From Streptomyces acidiscabies (GTDB lineage: Bacteria; Actinomycetota; Actinomycetes; Streptomycetales; Streptomycetaceae): 64,000 nt of DNA. Position 1 is the first letter of the stretch, and each line of letters starts with the position of its first letter. The notes below the pieces were generated by a model. That model had not been told where the DNA came from. It saw nothing but the letters and a program-made list of their open reading frames with translations, and did not search any database. The translations under genes were made by a program, and so were the position numbers. Positions 8,458 to 17,041 of the stretch are shown here, in pieces. Location: NCBI RefSeq assembly GCF_020010905.1, contig NZ_JAGJBY010000002.1, positions 3,410,001 to 3,474,000 on the forward strand. Reading direction: 5' to 3'.

Positions 8458-8670
8458 GGGTTTTCCCTTCGGTCGCAGGAGATTCTAGGTAACGCCGGGC
8501 AACTCATGGCTCATTGCCGGGTATGAGTTACTCGGCTTATCACTGATACTCAGCAATTACCCAGTGATTCCTCGACCCCGATCACGGGGTGATATCTTTT
8601 GGATCACTGAGCCGCTCCCTATGGTCGGGACCATTTCCGCAGGTGAAATAGAAACGCTGGAGGATGCGTT
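8458..8670. promoter_or_regulatory. Divergent promoter region with several inverted repeats
   Basis: The gap between the discrete AT and the PucR-type regulator has three symmetric elements: AACTCAT (8501-8507) with ATGAGTT (8523-8529); ATCACTG (8539-8545) with CAGTGAT (8562-8568), and a third ATCACTG at 8603-8609; and ATCAC-3-GTGAT (8581-8593). The repeated ATCACTG motif is a candidate operator, perhaps for the regulator transcribed from here. No -10/-35 pair is obvious to me. Confidence 0.45.
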
Positions 8671-10002
8671 TTGATACATTTGCTGCGCCCCATTGATCAC
8701 GAGGCGCTGAATCGGTCGGCCGTCGGCAGGCAACTGCTCGACCAGGCGATTTCCTTGGTGGGCCCGGCAGCGGTGGGCTGGGTCGTGGAGAAGAGCCGGG
8801 TTCTGGTCGACCGGGTCGCCGCGAAGCCCGATTTCGGGGATCTCGGCTCCCGCATCGAGCCCCGACTTTTCGAGGCGGTCTCCCTGTGGGGGCTGCTGCG
8901 GTTGGGCGGTCTCGGCACCCTGCCGGAAAGCGTGAAGGATGAAATCGGTGACACGGTCCGCAAGGGCGTGGAATCCGGAATGCACGTCGAACAGCTGCTG
9001 CGCCGCGTGCGTTTCATTCACGCGGAACTCATGCAGGAGTTCTTCGCTTTCTGCGCCGCCGCCCTGCCCGTGGCGGAGCGCCCGGCGGCGATGCAGCGGC
9101 TCTCCGTGGAACTCTTCGACGGCATGGAGCGGCTGGTCCTGTTCGTCGGCAACACCTTCGCGCAGTGCCGGGCGCGCTGGCTCACCGGAGTCGCCCGAGG
9201 GCGGATCACGCTCGTCAACGCGATCCTGGAGGGCCAGCCGGTCGACCTGGCGGGCACGGTGCAGCGCCTCGGCTACGACCTGACGCTGCACCACGTCGCC
9301 CTGATCGTCGCCTGCGAGGAGCCCGTACCCGACCGGGTCGGCGGGATGAAGGACACGGCACTGAACCTGCTGGAGGCGGCCGGCTGCTCCTCCACGTTCC
9401 TGCTGCCCGTCGGTACCACCCGGCTGTGGGCCTGGGGAGGCCGCAGCACCGCCCGTCCCACGGCCTTCCGAAGCATCGAGAAGCCGCTCGCGGTACCCGC
9501 CCACATCCAGGTCTTCTCCGGACTCCCGGGCGACGGTATCGCGGGCTTCCGCCAGTCCCACTTCCAGGCGCGCGCCTGCGAACCGCTGGAGACGGTGGGG
9601 GAGACCCGGCCCGCCGGCGTCCGCGACTACGGCGCGCTGGAACTCCTCCTGCTGCTCGGCAACGAGATGGCGGCGGCGACGGACTTCGTCGTGCGTGAAC
9701 TCGGCCCGCTGGCCACCGACGACAAGGCCACCGCCGCGCTCCGGGAGACGGTCCTGTGCTATCTGGAGCAGGAACGCAGCGTGGCCGCGACCGCCGAACT
9801 CCTCTACGTCGCCAAGAACACCGTCCTGTACCGGGTCAGGAAGGCCGAGCAACTGCTCGGCACGTCCCTGCGCGAACTGGGCGAGGACCGGCTCCGGCTG
9901 CACAGCGCGCTCTACCTGGTCCAGAAACTCGGCACCACCATGCTCGTCCCCCGGGACCGGGAGACACCGCCCGCCGCCCTGCCGAGCCGCCGCTCCGCCT
10001 GA
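8671..10002 (+). CDS. PucR/CdaR-type transcriptional regulator
   Basis: A 443-residue regulator. The C-terminal 65 residues hold the PucR-type helix-turn-helix (ETVLCYLEQERSVAATAELLYVAKNTVLYRVRKAEQLLG). The central part (about 165-340) fits the family's degenerate sensory region, and the N-terminal 150 residues are helical with no recognised domain. The only start that fits is TTG at 8671, 7 bases after GAGG; an overlapping ATG at 8664 in another frame reaches a stop after about 10 codons. PucR proteins often answer to metabolite signals, and this one may control the adjacent AT or itself through the repeats upstream. Target genes are unknown. Confidence 0.85.
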   Translation: MIHLLRPIDHEALNRSAVGRQLLDQAISLVGPAAVGWVVEKSRVLVDRVAAKPDFGDLGSRIEPRLFEAVSLWGLLRLGGLGTLPESVKDEIGDTVRKGVESGMHVEQLLRRVRFIHAELMQEFFAFCAAALPVAERPAAMQRLSVELFDGMERLVLFVGNTFAQCRARWLTGVARGRITLVNAILEGQPVDLAGTVQRLGYDLTLHHVALIVACEEPVPDRVGGMKDTALNLLEAAGCSSTFLLPVGTTRLWAWGGRSTARPTAFRSIEKPLAVPAHIQVFSGLPGDGIAGFRQSHFQARACEPLETVGETRPAGVRDYGALELLLLLGNEMAAATDFVVRELGPLATDDKATAALRETVLCYLEQERSVAATAELLYVAKNTVLYRVRKAEQLLGTSLRELGEDRLRLHSALYLVQKLGTTMLVPRDRETPPAALPSRRSA

Positions 10003-10032
10003 CCGTGAAACCAGGACCGCGGGCGGCCGGGG

Positions 10033-11187
10033 TCACTTCCCCCAGAGTTTCCGGTACCCCTCGCGGTACCCCGCCGGATCCCAGGAGGACGTGCCGCCGG
10101 CGTTGTCGGCCGTGGTGATGTGGGCGGGAGCGACGTAGCCGCTGGCCGGTGCGCCGGAGAAGGAGCGGTTGAACTCGTCGACGATCTGCCAGCCCTGTTC
10201 CGAGAGCGGTTCGGGGACCGTCGCCGACTGGAACTGCCCGCTGCCGATGCGCTGGAAGGCGGACGGGTCGCCGTCGCCCGCGCCGATGTTGAAGGGGGCT
10301 CCGCCGCCCTGCCTGCCCGCCGCCCGCAGCGCGGGTGCGGCGTCGGCGAAGTAGAGGTCGTTGATGGCGACGGAGTGCGTCCACTTCGTCCCGTACCGGG
10401 ACAGCAGCGCGGACACTTCCTGCGGCGTACGGCTGCTGGCGTCGGCGATGGGGATGTTGGACGTCGTCAGGACCTTGACGTCGGAGCAGGTGGCGAGTTC
10501 CTTGGCGATCAGGTCCGACTTGCCCTTGGCGAACGGGATGGAGGCGTCGGTGAAGACCACCACCCCGGCCCGGCCGTCGGACTGGCTGATGACCCAGTCG
10601 GCGCTGATCTTCGCGACGTCCTCGACCCTGGTGGTGACGTTGCTGAAGAGCTTGGGGCTGGTGCTGGGGCCCGGTGTGCCCACGGCGTGCCAGCCGATGA
10701 GCGGGATGCCGGCGGCGTCGGCCTGGGCGACCTGCTGAGCGGTCGACCTGGGGTCGAAGCCGGACAGGACGATGCCGTCGGGCTTGACGGCGACGGCCTG
10801 GCTGAGGGCCGCCTGGATGCCGGCCGGGGTGCCCTGGCCGTCGAGGATCCGTACGTTCCAGCCGATGGCCCTGGCAGCCTCCCGGACGCCGTCGGCGGTG
10901 CCCGCGACGCCGGGGTTGGTCATGCTCTGGGCCACGTAGACGATGTTCTTGCCGGACACCGCTTTGGGGCCGGTGGCCGGGCCGTTCCAGGGGGCGTCGA
11001 CGTCCTCGGCCGCCTTGACGGCCGTCCTGGCTTTGGCGAGGACGGCCGGGCAGCCGGCCTTCGCGGAGGATGCGGCGTTGGTGGCGGCGGCTTGTGAGCC
11101 GCGGGTGCAGCCCGAGGCGAGGGCGGTGACCACGGCGAAGGCGGCGATGGCCCTCAGTGGTACCGCGCGGGCGACCTGGTGGGTCAC
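10033..11187 (-). CDS. Sugar-type ABC transporter substrate-binding lipoprotein
   Basis: A 384-residue periplasmic-binding-protein-like lipoprotein. The signal peptide has the lipobox LASGC, so the mature protein begins at that Cys anchored to the outer face of the membrane. The body matches the ribose/galactose-type binding fold (IVYVAQSMTNPGVAGTADG, GIQAALSQAVAVKPDGIVLSG). GTG at 11187 is chosen because AAGGAG lies 7 bases before it; ATG at 11208 would add 7 residues but lacks a ribosome site. It is the last gene of a minus-strand operon with permease and ATPase. The ligand is not evident; neighbouring catabolic dehydrogenases suggest a small sugar acid or polyol. Confidence 0.88.
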   Translation of the reverse strand: MTHQVARAVPLRAIAAFAVVTALASGCTRGSQAAATNAASSAKAGCPAVLAKARTAVKAAEDVDAPWNGPATGPKAVSGKNIVYVAQSMTNPGVAGTADGVREAARAIGWNVRILDGQGTPAGIQAALSQAVAVKPDGIVLSGFDPRSTAQQVAQADAAGIPLIGWHAVGTPGPSTSPKLFSNVTTRVEDVAKISADWVISQSDGRAGVVVFTDASIPFAKGKSDLIAKELATCSDVKVLTTSNIPIADASSRTPQEVSALLSRYGTKWTHSVAINDLYFADAAPALRAAGRQGGGAPFNIGAGDGDPSAFQRIGSGQFQSATVPEPLSEQGWQIVDEFNRSFSGAPASGYVAPAHITTADNAGGTSSWDPAGYREGYRKLWGK

Positions 11188-11245
11188 GGCGAGGCTCCTT
11201 GCTGACATGCGGAAGGGGGGGAGGGGTGCTCATCAGGAGGGGGCG

Positions 11246-12334
11246 TCAGGAGGAGGCGTTCCCGGCGCGCAGCCTGCGGCGGGCGGAGTAGCCGGCCAGG
11301 CCGACCGCGAGCAGGAGGGTGCCGCCGTTGAACAGGGACGTGGCCCAGAACTCGGCCCCCAACTGCTGGATGCCGGCGAGACCGATGGCGAGGACGGAGA
11401 CGGCGACCACGGTGCCGGCGGCGTTGGCACGGCCGGGCCTGATGGCGGTGGAGCCGAGCAGCGCGCCGACGAAGGCGGGCAGCAGGTAGTCCATGCCGAC
11501 ACTGGGGTTGCCGATCTGCTGCTGGGAGGCGAGCAGGACTCCGGCGCAGCCGACCACGGTCCCGGAGCCGGCGAAGGCGTAGATGCCGTACCGGCGGGTG
11601 GGGATGCCGACCAGGTCGGCGGCCCGGGCGTTCGAGCCGATGACGTACAGATAGCGGCCCAGCGGCAGCCGCTCCAGGAGCAGCCACAGGACGACGGCGA
11701 GGCCGAGGACGTAGAACGCGGACACCGGCAGGCCGAGGAACGTCGAGTCGTACAGGTCGGTGAAGGCGGCAGGCAGTCCCTGCGGGCCGGGGACGATGCG
11801 GGCGCCGTCGGTGATCCAGCCGGTGCAGGCGTAGAGCACGCTGCCGGTACCGAGGGTGGCGATGAACGAGTCGATCCTGGCGAACTCCACCAGCAGGCCG
11901 TTGAACACGCCGACGACGCAGCCGCCGACGACGACCGCCAGGCAGGCCGGCGGCCAGGGCCAGCCGTTGTTGACGATCAGCTGCATCGTCAGCACGTGGG
12001 CCAGACCGAGGCCGTAGCCGACGGACAGGTCGAACTTGCCGGTGACGATGGGGATCATCGCGCCGAGCGCGAGCATGGCCGGGATCGACTGGTTGGACAG
12101 GATCGAGGAGATGTTGTCGAGGGTCGGGAACGTGTCCGGCAGGGCGAGGGAGAAGACCAGGAAGAGCAGGGCGGTGAGGGCGAGCAGTCCGTAGGTGCCG
12201 ATCAGGTGGCCGGGGCCCGCGCGACGGGAGGCGCCCTCCGGGGCGGCGGTCGTACGGGGGCGCGTCTTCGTGCCCCGTCCACCGCCGGACTCGGGCTGCT
12301 GCGGGCTGCGGGAGGATCCGGTCTCGATGGCCAT
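11246..12334 (-). CDS. Sugar ABC transporter permease (RbsC-like)
   Basis: A 362-residue membrane protein of the ribose/xylose permease family with about eight to ten hydrophobic segments beginning near residue 48 (LIGTYGLLALTALLFLVFSLAL). It carries the family signature GKFDLSVGYGLGLAHV and the loop GSNARAADLVGIPTRRYGIYAF. The N-terminal 45 residues are a polar, proline- and arginine-rich cytoplasmic tail. The ATG overlaps the stop of the upstream ATPase gene (12334-12336), so the two are coupled. It would form the channel of the importer with the ATPase and binding protein on either side. Confidence 0.9.
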   Translation of the reverse strand: MAIETGSSRSPQQPESGGGRGTKTRPRTTAAPEGASRRAGPGHLIGTYGLLALTALLFLVFSLALPDTFPTLDNISSILSNQSIPAMLALGAMIPIVTGKFDLSVGYGLGLAHVLTMQLIVNNGWPWPPACLAVVVGGCVVGVFNGLLVEFARIDSFIATLGTGSVLYACTGWITDGARIVPGPQGLPAAFTDLYDSTFLGLPVSAFYVLGLAVVLWLLLERLPLGRYLYVIGSNARAADLVGIPTRRYGIYAFAGSGTVVGCAGVLLASQQQIGNPSVGMDYLLPAFVGALLGSTAIRPGRANAAGTVVAVSVLAIGLAGIQQLGAEFWATSLFNGGTLLLAVGLAGYSARRRLRAGNASS

Positions 12335-13887
12335 CAGTGATCGCCTGTTCCGGTCAGCGCCGGCATGGCCGACGCGGCCTGGGTGAGTTCGGTGACGGTG
12401 AGGGTGTCGCCGGACAGTTCCGTCGTCGCGGTGCCCCGTACGAAGACCAGGGCGCGGTGGCAGACATCGGCCACCTCCTCGAAGTCGGTCGAGATGAGGA
12501 GGACGGCGAGCCCTTGGGCGAGGGCGTCGTCGAGGAGCCGGTAGATCTCGGCCTTGGCGCCGACGTCGACGCCCGCCGTCGGCTCTTCGAGGATCACCAC
12601 GCGGCGGCTCAGCCGCAGCCACCGGCCGATCATGACCTTCTGCTGGTTGCCGCCGGACAGGGTGGCGATCGGTGCCTCCGGGGCGGTGGGGCGGACGCCG
12701 AACCGCTCGATGAGCGAGCGGGCTTCGGCGCGCTCCTGCCGGGGGCTGATCCAGTGCCAGGGGGAGCGGGTGTCGACGCGCGGATTGGCCAGGAAGTTCT
12801 CCCGCACGGTGAGTTCGAGGGCGCAGCCCTCCTCCTGCCGGTTGCTGGTGACGAAGCCGATTCCCGCGTCCACGGCGGCGGCGACCGACTCCGGGTGATA
12901 GGGCCGGCCGTCGAGCAGCGCCCGGCCGCCGGTGAGGGGCCGGGTGCCGGCGAGGGCGCGGCCGAGGTCCAGGTGGCCGGCTCCCGTGAGGCCGACCATG
13001 CCGAGGATCTCCCCGGCGCGCAGGTCCAGGTCGACGGGTCCGGCGCCCTCGGTGGTGACGCCGGCCAGCCGCAGCACGGTGGTGGCCGCTGCCCCGGTGG
13101 TGCGGGGGCCGGGCGGCCGGTGGCTCTGCGGTTCGTGGCCGACGATGTCGCGCACCAGCCGGCCCTGGCTGTGTCCGGCGAGGACGCCCTGGCTGATGAG
13201 ACGGCCGTCGCGCAGGACCGCGAAACGGTCGGAGACCCGGTAGACCTCGTCGAGGCGGTGACTGACGTAGACGATGGCGTGGCCACGGTCGCGCAGGGTG
13301 TGCAGGACGTCGAAGAGCCGGACGCAGTCCGCTGCGGGCAGGCTCGCGGTCGGTTCGTCGAGGACGATGAGACGGGCGCGGGTGGACAGCGCGCGGGCGA
13401 TGGCGACGAGGGAGCGTTCGGCGCGGGTGAGGTCGGCGACGGCCGCGTCGGGGTCGAGGTGGCCGGCCACGATGTCCAGCGCCTCGACGCAGCGCCGGCG
13501 GACCTGCCGCCAGGAGACCAGGCCGGCGCGGCGGGGGTAGCCGGTGCCCAGGGCGACGTTCTCCGCCACCGTCATCCACTCGACCAGACCGAGGTCCTGG
13601 TGGATGAAGGACATCTCGGCGGACGCGGCGTCCGTGCCGAGGGGGTGGCCGGCCACGGTGATCCGGCCCTCGTCGGCACGGTGGACACCGGCGAGGATCT
13701 TGATGAGGGTGGACTTCCCGGCGCCGTTGTGGCCCAGGAGAGCGAGGACGCTGCCCGCGCGCAGGTCGAGGTCCACGTCGGCGAGGGCCAGGGTGCCGCC
13801 GAACCGCTTGGACAGTCCGCGGATCGTCGCCAGCGGGCGGGAGGCCGGGGGGTTGGGGGGAGCTGTGTCTTCGGGAGCGTCGTTCAC
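12334..13887 (-). CDS. Sugar ABC transporter ATP-binding protein, two nucleotide domains (RbsA-like)
   Basis: A double ATP-binding-cassette protein of about 517 residues. The first domain has Walker A GHNGAGKST, a degenerate signature (LTRAERSLVAIARAL) and Walker B LIVLDEP; the second has Walker A replaced by TGAGHLDLG, signature LSGGNQQK and VVILEEPTAGVD. Asymmetry of this sort is normal for RbsA-like proteins. GTG at 13887 has a GGAG site 6 bases upstream; in-frame ATG 13959 or TTG 13968 would lengthen the N-terminus but overlap the inverted repeat at 13955-13972, so I prefer the shorter form. First gene of the importer operon. Confidence 0.9.
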   Translation of the reverse strand: MNDAPEDTAPPNPPASRPLATIRGLSKRFGGTLALADVDLDLRAGSVLALLGHNGAGKSTLIKILAGVHRADEGRITVAGHPLGTDAASAEMSFIHQDLGLVEWMTVAENVALGTGYPRRAGLVSWRQVRRRCVEALDIVAGHLDPDAAVADLTRAERSLVAIARALSTRARLIVLDEPTASLPAADCVRLFDVLHTLRDRGHAIVYVSHRLDEVYRVSDRFAVLRDGRLISQGVLAGHSQGRLVRDIVGHEPQSHRPPGPRTTGAAATTVLRLAGVTTEGAGPVDLDLRAGEILGMVGLTGAGHLDLGRALAGTRPLTGGRALLDGRPYHPESVAAAVDAGIGFVTSNRQEEGCALELTVRENFLANPRVDTRSPWHWISPRQERAEARSLIERFGVRPTAPEAPIATLSGGNQQKVMIGRWLRLSRRVVILEEPTAGVDVGAKAEIYRLLDDALAQGLAVLLISTDFEEVADVCHRALVFVRGTATTELSGDTLTVTELTQAASAMPALTGTGDH

Positions 13888-13954
13888 AGACTTCTCCGGA
13901 ATGTGCAGGCCGAGGACCGATCCAACGGCTCGACCAACATCCTGAACTCGGGCC

Positions 13955-13972
13955 AGCATTGTGGTCAATGCT
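13955..13972. promoter_or_regulatory. Inverted-repeat operator candidate upstream of the ABC operon
   Basis: AGCATTG and CAATGCT, perfect 7-base arms with a 4-base spacer, lie about 70 bases upstream of the ATPase start. A related half-site CAGCAT recurs at 14847-14852 in front of the IclR gene. Size and position suit the neighbouring IclR-family regulator, by inference. Confidence 0.5.
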
Positions 13973-14019
13973 CGTGCCGGCTTTTATTCCCCCGAGCGGT
14001 TCCCGGCCCGCCCGCCGGC

Positions 14020-14814
14020 TCATCCGCCGCCGAGGCGTGCTCCCGGCGGGAGCATGGGGTTCTCCATTCCCGCCGCGATCGTCCGCAGATCCGTCAGCAG
14101 CGCCGCGCGCAGCTCGTCGTCGAGTCGCGCCTTGAGCACGGTGACACTGATGGCGAACATCGCCGAGTCGGTACGGAACCCGCTGACCGCAACGGCCAGG
14201 CAGACGACGCCGGGTGTGGCCTCCTCGTCGTCGATCGCGTAGCCCCGCTCCCGCGTTCTCGCCAGGTCCGCCAGCAGCGCGGGCGCGGAGGTGAGGGACC
14301 GCTCGCTCAGGGCCGGCAGGGTACGGCCGCGCAGCCGGTCCTCGGCCGCCGCCGGGTTCAGGGTGGACAGGATGGCCTTCCCGGTGGCCGTGCAGTTGGC
14401 CGGGAAGCGGTCGCCGATGTTGGCGGTGAGCCGCAGCGGCTGCGTGCCGTCGTACCGGGCCAGGTAGAGCACGTCCAGGCCGTCCAGCACGGCGACGCGG
14501 GCCGTCTCCCGGGAGACGTGCGAGGTGCGCCGGCACAACTCGTAGAAGTCGCGCACCTGATCCACCGTGGACAGGTAGCGGCCACCGAGTTCGACCAGCT
14601 TGCGGCCCAGGCCGAAACCCGCTCCGTCGCGCGTGATCATGCCCGCGGCCTCCAGGGAGGCGCAGAGGTTGCCCGTCGAGGACTTCGGCAGCCCCAGGAT
14701 CCGGGCGATCTCGCTGACCGACAGGCGGCGGCCCTCCGCCTCACCGAGCGTGTCCAGGATCGCCACGGCCCGAGTCACCGCCGGAACAAGGCTTTCCGGA
14801 TCGCTTGCGTTCAC
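14020..14814 (-). CDS. IclR-family transcriptional regulator
   Basis: A 264-residue IclR protein. The N-terminal winged helix (AVAILDTLGEAEGRRLSVSEIARILGLPKSS region) is followed by the IclR effector-binding domain, including NCTATGKAIL and the C-terminal GYAIDDEEATPGVVCLAVAV. GTG at 14814 is preceded by GGAG at 6 bases; the upstream TTG at 14820 abuts the same site and is less likely. The gene lies between the importer and the divergent catabolic genes, the usual place for an IclR regulator controlling uptake and breakdown of one substrate. Its effector is probably that substrate or a product of it. Confidence 0.9.
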   Translation of the reverse strand: MNASDPESLVPAVTRAVAILDTLGEAEGRRLSVSEIARILGLPKSSTGNLCASLEAAGMITRDGAGFGLGRKLVELGGRYLSTVDQVRDFYELCRRTSHVSRETARVAVLDGLDVLYLARYDGTQPLRLTANIGDRFPANCTATGKAILSTLNPAAAEDRLRGRTLPALSERSLTSAPALLADLARTRERGYAIDDEEATPGVVCLAVAVSGFRTDSAMFAISVTVLKARLDDELRAALLTDLRTIAAGMENPMLPPGARLGGG

Positions 14815-14993
14815 CCGCAACTCCGTCCATCATTCTGTTCGACGTACAGCATGTTGTGATTGTCTCTCGTATCTCACCGAACGACAATGGCGTCGGCGCA
14901 CGCTTCGGCGGTGAGTCCTGGTGAAGCCCCGGCCGCAGCGCGCCGTCCGGGCCGGCCGATGAGATCCTCCGAGCCTTGGAGCGCTGAGCAGCG

Positions 14994-15968
14994 ATGACCA
15001 GCAGCCCGTTCGATTCCCTGCCTCCTCTGGCCTCTTCCGTCTCCCCCGACAACGGACCGCACCTCTCGCGCGAGGAGTTCGACGCCCTCTTCGAGACGGT
15101 CCGCACCTGGGGCCACTGGACCCCCGCCGACCGCGGCGCGTGGAACAGGGTCACCCCCGCGCACGTCCAACGCGCCACCGCCCTCGTCCGCAGCGGAACC
15201 ACCGTCCCGATGGCCCTGCCCTGGAACACGAAGGCGGGACCCGACAACGGCAAACCCGCCCTGCACTATATGTCCGACCTCGGCGACGTCGAGAGCCCCG
15301 AGCCGTCCTGCCACAAGGACTTCATCGCCGTCGACTACCACGGCAAGGGCGTCAGCCACCTCGACGCGCTCTCCCACATCGCCTATCGCGGGCAGCTCTA
15401 CGACGGCCGGACGGCCCGCGAGGTCGTCGACGCCGCCGGCGCCCACTTCGGCGCCGTATCGGCCCTGGGCCCCCTGGTCACCCGAGGCGTCCTCATCGAC
15501 CTGCCCGCCGCCCTCGGCGTCGACTGGCTCGAACCCGGAACCGCCGTGCACGCCGAGGACCTGCTCGCCGCGGAACAGGCGCTCGGCGTGACCATCGGCG
15601 AGGGCGACGCGGTCCTCCTGCGCTCGGGACACTTCCGGCGCCGCGCCGAACTCGGGGCGTGGAACCCCGACAACGCGAGCGCCGGCCTCCACGTCGACGC
15701 CGTACCCCTGCTGGCCGAGCTCGGGATCGCGCTGCTCGGCGGGGACGGCGACAGCGATGTACGGCCGTCCCCCGTCGAGGGGCTGCACTCTCCCGTCCAC
15801 GCCCTCGCCATCACCGCCATGGGCGTACCCCTGCTGGACAACCTCGATCTGGAGGCGCTGTCCACCGCCTGCGCGGCGGAGGGCCGTTACGAGTTCCTGC
15901 TCGTCGTGGCACCACTGAACATCCCCGGCGGCACGGGCTCGCCCGTCAACCCGGTCGCGGTGCTGTGA
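14994..15968 (+). CDS. Cyclase-family (kynurenine formamidase-like) hydrolase
   Basis: A 324-residue protein of the metal-dependent cyclase/amidohydrolase family. The signature is VSHLDALSHIAYRG (about residues 120-133), whose His and Asp residues normally bind the metal, with DAVLLRSGHF and SPVHALAITAMGVPLLDNLDL further on. Family members open lactones, formamides or cyclic esters. It begins a plus-strand operon of four genes whose starts overlap or nearly touch, divergent from the IclR gene, and could open a sugar lactone ahead of the dehydrogenases. No reaction can be assigned. It is also conceivable that it serves the polyketide pathway, but the transporter context argues otherwise. Confidence 0.82.
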   Translation: MTSSPFDSLPPLASSVSPDNGPHLSREEFDALFETVRTWGHWTPADRGAWNRVTPAHVQRATALVRSGTTVPMALPWNTKAGPDNGKPALHYMSDLGDVESPEPSCHKDFIAVDYHGKGVSHLDALSHIAYRGQLYDGRTAREVVDAAGAHFGAVSALGPLVTRGVLIDLPAALGVDWLEPGTAVHAEDLLAAEQALGVTIGEGDAVLLRSGHFRRRAELGAWNPDNASAGLHVDAVPLLAELGIALLGGDGDSDVRPSPVEGLHSPVHALAITAMGVPLLDNLDLEALSTACAAEGRYEFLLVVAPLNIPGGTGSPVNPVAVL

Positions 15969-17041
15969 TGGCCGGCAGCCGGTTCACCGTCGGCGTCAGC
16001 CACGACTTCCTCGGCCGCGACGGCCGCAACGTGTGGGGAGACATCCGGCTGAGCGAGCTGGACGCCGCCGGGGTCGCCTGGCGCTACCTGCCCAGCGACA
16101 CGGACGAACTCCTCGCGGCGGACATCGACGGCCTGGACGCCGTCCTGTTCGCGGCACCCGCCGTCACCACCCGCACCTTCACCGGCGCCGGCCGGCCCCC
16201 GGTGCTCCTCGCCCGCTTCGGCGTCGGCTACGACGCGGTCGACCTCGACGCCTGCACCCGGCACGGCGTCCTGGTGAGCATCACCCCGGACGGAGCGCGG
16301 CGCCCCGTCGCCACGGCCGCGCTCACCCTGCTGCTGGCCGTGCTGCACAACGCCACCGTCAAGGACCGGCTGGTACGGGAGGGACGCTGGGCCGAGCGGG
16401 AACGGTGGATGGGGCGCGGGCTCACCGGCCGCCGTATCGGACTGTTCGGCCTCGGCAACACCGCCCGCGACCTGGTCGGACTGCTGCGGCCGTTCGAGGC
16501 CGACGTCATCGCCTGCGACCCCTACTGCCCGCCGGAGACCGCAGCGGAACTCGGGGTACGTCTCACCGACGCGGACACGGTGATGGCCGAGTCGGACGCC
16601 GTGATCGTGATGTGCGCCCTGACCGAGGAGACCTTCCATCTGGTCGACGCGCGCAGGCTCTCCCTGATGAAACGTTCGGCGGTCCTCCTCAACGTCGCCC
16701 GCGGCCCGATAGTCGACGAGACCGCCCTGATCAAGGCGCTGCGCGACGGGCGCATCCGAGGGGCCGGACTGGACGTGTTCGAGACCGAGCCCCCCGACCC
16801 CGGCAACCCGCTGCTGCGCATGGACAACGTCGTCCTCAGCCCGCACAGCCTCGCGTGGACGGACGAGATGTCCGCCGGCAACGGCGGCAGCGCGGTCCGG
16901 GCCATCCTCGACGTGGCGACCGGCAGACTGCCCCGCTTCGTCGTCAACCGGGACGTGCTCGACCACCCGGGCCTGTCCGGGCGGCTGGGCGAACTGGCGG
17001 CCCGCGATGGGCTGTTCACCGACGCGGAGCTCCCCACGTGA
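15968..17041 (+). CDS. D-isomer-specific 2-hydroxyacid dehydrogenase
   Basis: A 357-residue NAD-dependent dehydrogenase. It shows the Rossmann motif GRRIGLFGLGNTARDLVGLL (about residues 156-175), the substrate Arg segment VLLNVARGPIVDE, Glu in GLDVFETEPPDPGNPLL, and the catalytic His in VVLSPHSLAW, so all expected active-site residues are present. The ATG overlaps the stop of the upstream gene (ATGA). Enzymes of this family interconvert 2-hydroxy and 2-oxo acids such as glycerate or phosphoglycerate. Together with the two beta-hydroxyacid dehydrogenases downstream it suggests stepwise oxidation of an imported hydroxyacid or sugar acid. Confidence 0.88.
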   Translation: MAGSRFTVGVSHDFLGRDGRNVWGDIRLSELDAAGVAWRYLPSDTDELLAADIDGLDAVLFAAPAVTTRTFTGAGRPPVLLARFGVGYDAVDLDACTRHGVLVSITPDGARRPVATAALTLLLAVLHNATVKDRLVREGRWAERERWMGRGLTGRRIGLFGLGNTARDLVGLLRPFEADVIACDPYCPPETAAELGVRLTDADTVMAESDAVIVMCALTEETFHLVDARRLSLMKRSAVLLNVARGPIVDETALIKALRDGRIRGAGLDVFETEPPDPGNPLLRMDNVVLSPHSLAWTDEMSAGNGGSAVRAILDVATGRLPRFVVNRDVLDHPGLSGRLGELAARDGLFTDAELPT

